Below, piece after piece: positions 15,107 to 15,821 of a DNA stretch of 15,821 bases. The DNA is from an uncultured Eubacteriales bacterium (GTDB lineage: Bacteria > Bacillota > Clostridia > Christensenellales > Pumilibacteraceae). The notes beneath the pieces are model-generated. The model was not told where the DNA came from, ran no database searches, and worked only from the letters and a program-made list of their open reading frames with translations. The stretch lies in the NCBI GenBank assembly GCA_900543755.1, contig UQSP01000045.1, forward strand, positions 1 to 15,821. Direction: 5' to 3'. How positions within the stretch are numbered: the stretch's first letter is position 1; the number at the start of each line of letters is the position of its first letter. Made by a program: the position numbers and the translations under genes.

Positions 15107-15689
15107 CTTTTTTACCTCCGCGTTTAAGTTTGTTTTTTGTCTTTTTGACAAGATACAGTATAAAGCTGTATATAATATCTGCAAAAGATATGTTGATTAT
15201 GCCGGAGAACACCGTTCTGAACATGTCTTTATTGTATTCGGGTATGAAATTTTCGGATATTTCCAGTCTTTGAGATGATTTGAGAAAACTGAAAATTCCG
15301 TAAAACACTATTTTCAGTCCTCCAAGCGTCAATGTAGTGAACAAGGCGTCGTCGCGTTTTCCCACGGCAAGCTCAAGGTCTATACTTACGATATTGACAT
15401 AAGGAAAAAATTCTATATCCAGTACTTTTATTATGGATTGTTTGTCGCGCTTGTCCGCGTTGAGGTGAAATTCGTAATCTTTTTTCTTGCTTTTAAGTAC
15501 AAGATTGTTGTGCAGCGGGTCAAGGTGCTTAAGATAAGCGCGCGTTTTAAAAAGCTTGATAAATCCGAAAAGCGACAGTTTGAACCAACCCTGATTTTCG
15601 AACACGTCGATATCTCCTTCGGCAACCAGAGTGAAAGGTATTATCAGAAAATTCAGCGCCAGTATTATAAACGAAATATTGATAATCAC
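15090..15689 (-). CDS. DUF2953-type membrane protein
   Basis: The function is unknown. The 199-residue protein has an N-terminal hydrophobic helix (about 3-22), a mixed, charged middle and a second hydrophobic stretch near the end (about 156-180, SGIINISFADIIYSFILYL) before a basic tail (KKTKNKLKRGGKK). This layout and its position directly upstream of gerW and dacF fit the DUF2953 proteins of Clostridia and Bacilli. The start codon is GTG. An in-frame TGA lies six codons upstream, and no in-frame ATG follows until residue 155, so GTG at 15687-15689 is the best choice even though no good Shine-Dalgarno is visible. The last codons contain the GGAGG used by gerW. The family call leans on context as much as on sequence. 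Confidence 0.72.
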   Translation of the reverse strand: MIINISFIILALNFLIIPFTLVAEGDIDVFENQGWFKLSLFGFIKLFKTRAYLKHLDPLHNNLVLKSKKKDYEFHLNADKRDKQSIIKVLDIEFFPYVNIVSIDLELAVGKRDDALFTTLTLGGLKIVFYGIFSFLKSSQRLEISENFIPEYNKDMFRTVFSGIINISFADIIYSFILYLVKKTKNKLKRGGKKVDNRA

Positions 15690-15774
15690 GTTTATAGTTT
15701 CTTTTCAGTACGTGTTTTTTATGCGCAAATATAGCGCCGAAAAATCTTTTTTTGTTCAGCAACCGAAATTATTA
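15690..15774. other. Genomic flank upstream of the DUF2953 gene
   Basis: These 85 bases lie between the DUF2953 start and the right adapter. One minus-strand frame is open from the fragment edge for about 17 codons and stops at a TAA, so the 3' end of an upstream gene is possible. Too little is left to identify it, and scpB, the usual neighbour, cannot be recognised. No clear promoter was found. Confidence 0.5.
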
Positions 15775-15821
15775 CTGTCTCTTATACACATCTCCGAGCC
15801 CACGAGACATGCGCAGATCTC
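15775..15821. other. Synthetic Nextera (Tn5) adapter with index, right end
   Basis: This is the exact reverse complement of bases 1-47: mosaic end CTGTCTCTTATACACATCT at 15775-15793, then the read-2 adapter and the same index bases. It is a library artefact and should be trimmed. Both ends carry the same P7-side adapter. Confidence 0.98.

Noticed and set aside
15547..15762. Minus-strand 71-codon frame overlapping the DUF2953 start
   Set aside because: It is rich in basic residues with no family resemblance and overlaps the better-supported DUF2953 frame.
1..15821. Terminal inverted repeats suggesting a transposon, linear plasmid or phage ends
   Set aside because: The repeats are Illumina Nextera adapter with mosaic end and index, so they are synthetic. 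The Tn5 mosaic end here is not evidence of a resident Tn5.

Overview
The window is a 15,727-base genomic insert (48-15774) with intact synthetic Nextera/Tn5 adapters at both ends (1-47 and 15775-15821). Between them lie 16 protein-coding genes, all on the minus strand, so transcription runs from high to low coordinates. No rRNA, tRNA, CRISPR array or insertion sequence was seen.

The gene set suggests an anaerobic, spore-forming-type member of the Clostridia (Bacillota). The main reasons are the IspH-ribosomal protein S1 fusion, the sporulation-associated genes gerW (ytfJ) and dacF beside a DUF2953 protein, and a sodium-pumping biotin decarboxylase operon. Family or genus cannot be fixed from this sequence. 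A gut-type Clostridia lineage is an inference.

Layout in transcription order. (1) 15689-12830: DUF2953 protein, gerW, dacF and rluB, tightly packed and probably transcribed together from a promoter beyond the contig edge. (2) 12829-12518: a 312-base spacer with a hairpin and a good sigma-A-type promoter. (3) 12517-7758: a five-gene sodium-translocating decarboxylase operon. It encodes an acyl-CoA-type carboxyltransferase, an OadG-type membrane anchor, a biotin carrier, the OadB sodium pump and an OadA/5S-type carboxyltransferase, and it ends at a strong intrinsic terminator (7701-7738). (4) 7512-2396: an FAD oxidoreductase of the HI0933 family, aroH, cmk, plsC and the ispH-rpsA fusion, with a candidate promoter at 7599-7627 and a terminator at 2354-2386. 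The last three genes are joined by ATGA stop/start overlaps. (5) 2312-91: an M19-type dipeptidase and purB, joined by a TAATG overlap.

Functionally, block 1 serves the cell wall, spore and ribosome (23S rRNA pseudouridine). Block 3 turns decarboxylation of a beta-keto acid and/or an acyl-CoA into a sodium gradient through one biotin carrier. Block 4 mixes dCMP/CMP phosphorylation, phosphatidate synthesis, the last step of the MEP isoprenoid pathway and mRNA binding at the ribosome. Block 5 covers peptide turnover and purine synthesis. The most interesting part is block 3: two different carboxyltransferase types with one carrier and one pump, and the acyl-CoA-type enzyme has lost several usual family motifs. 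No wholly new system could be demonstrated.
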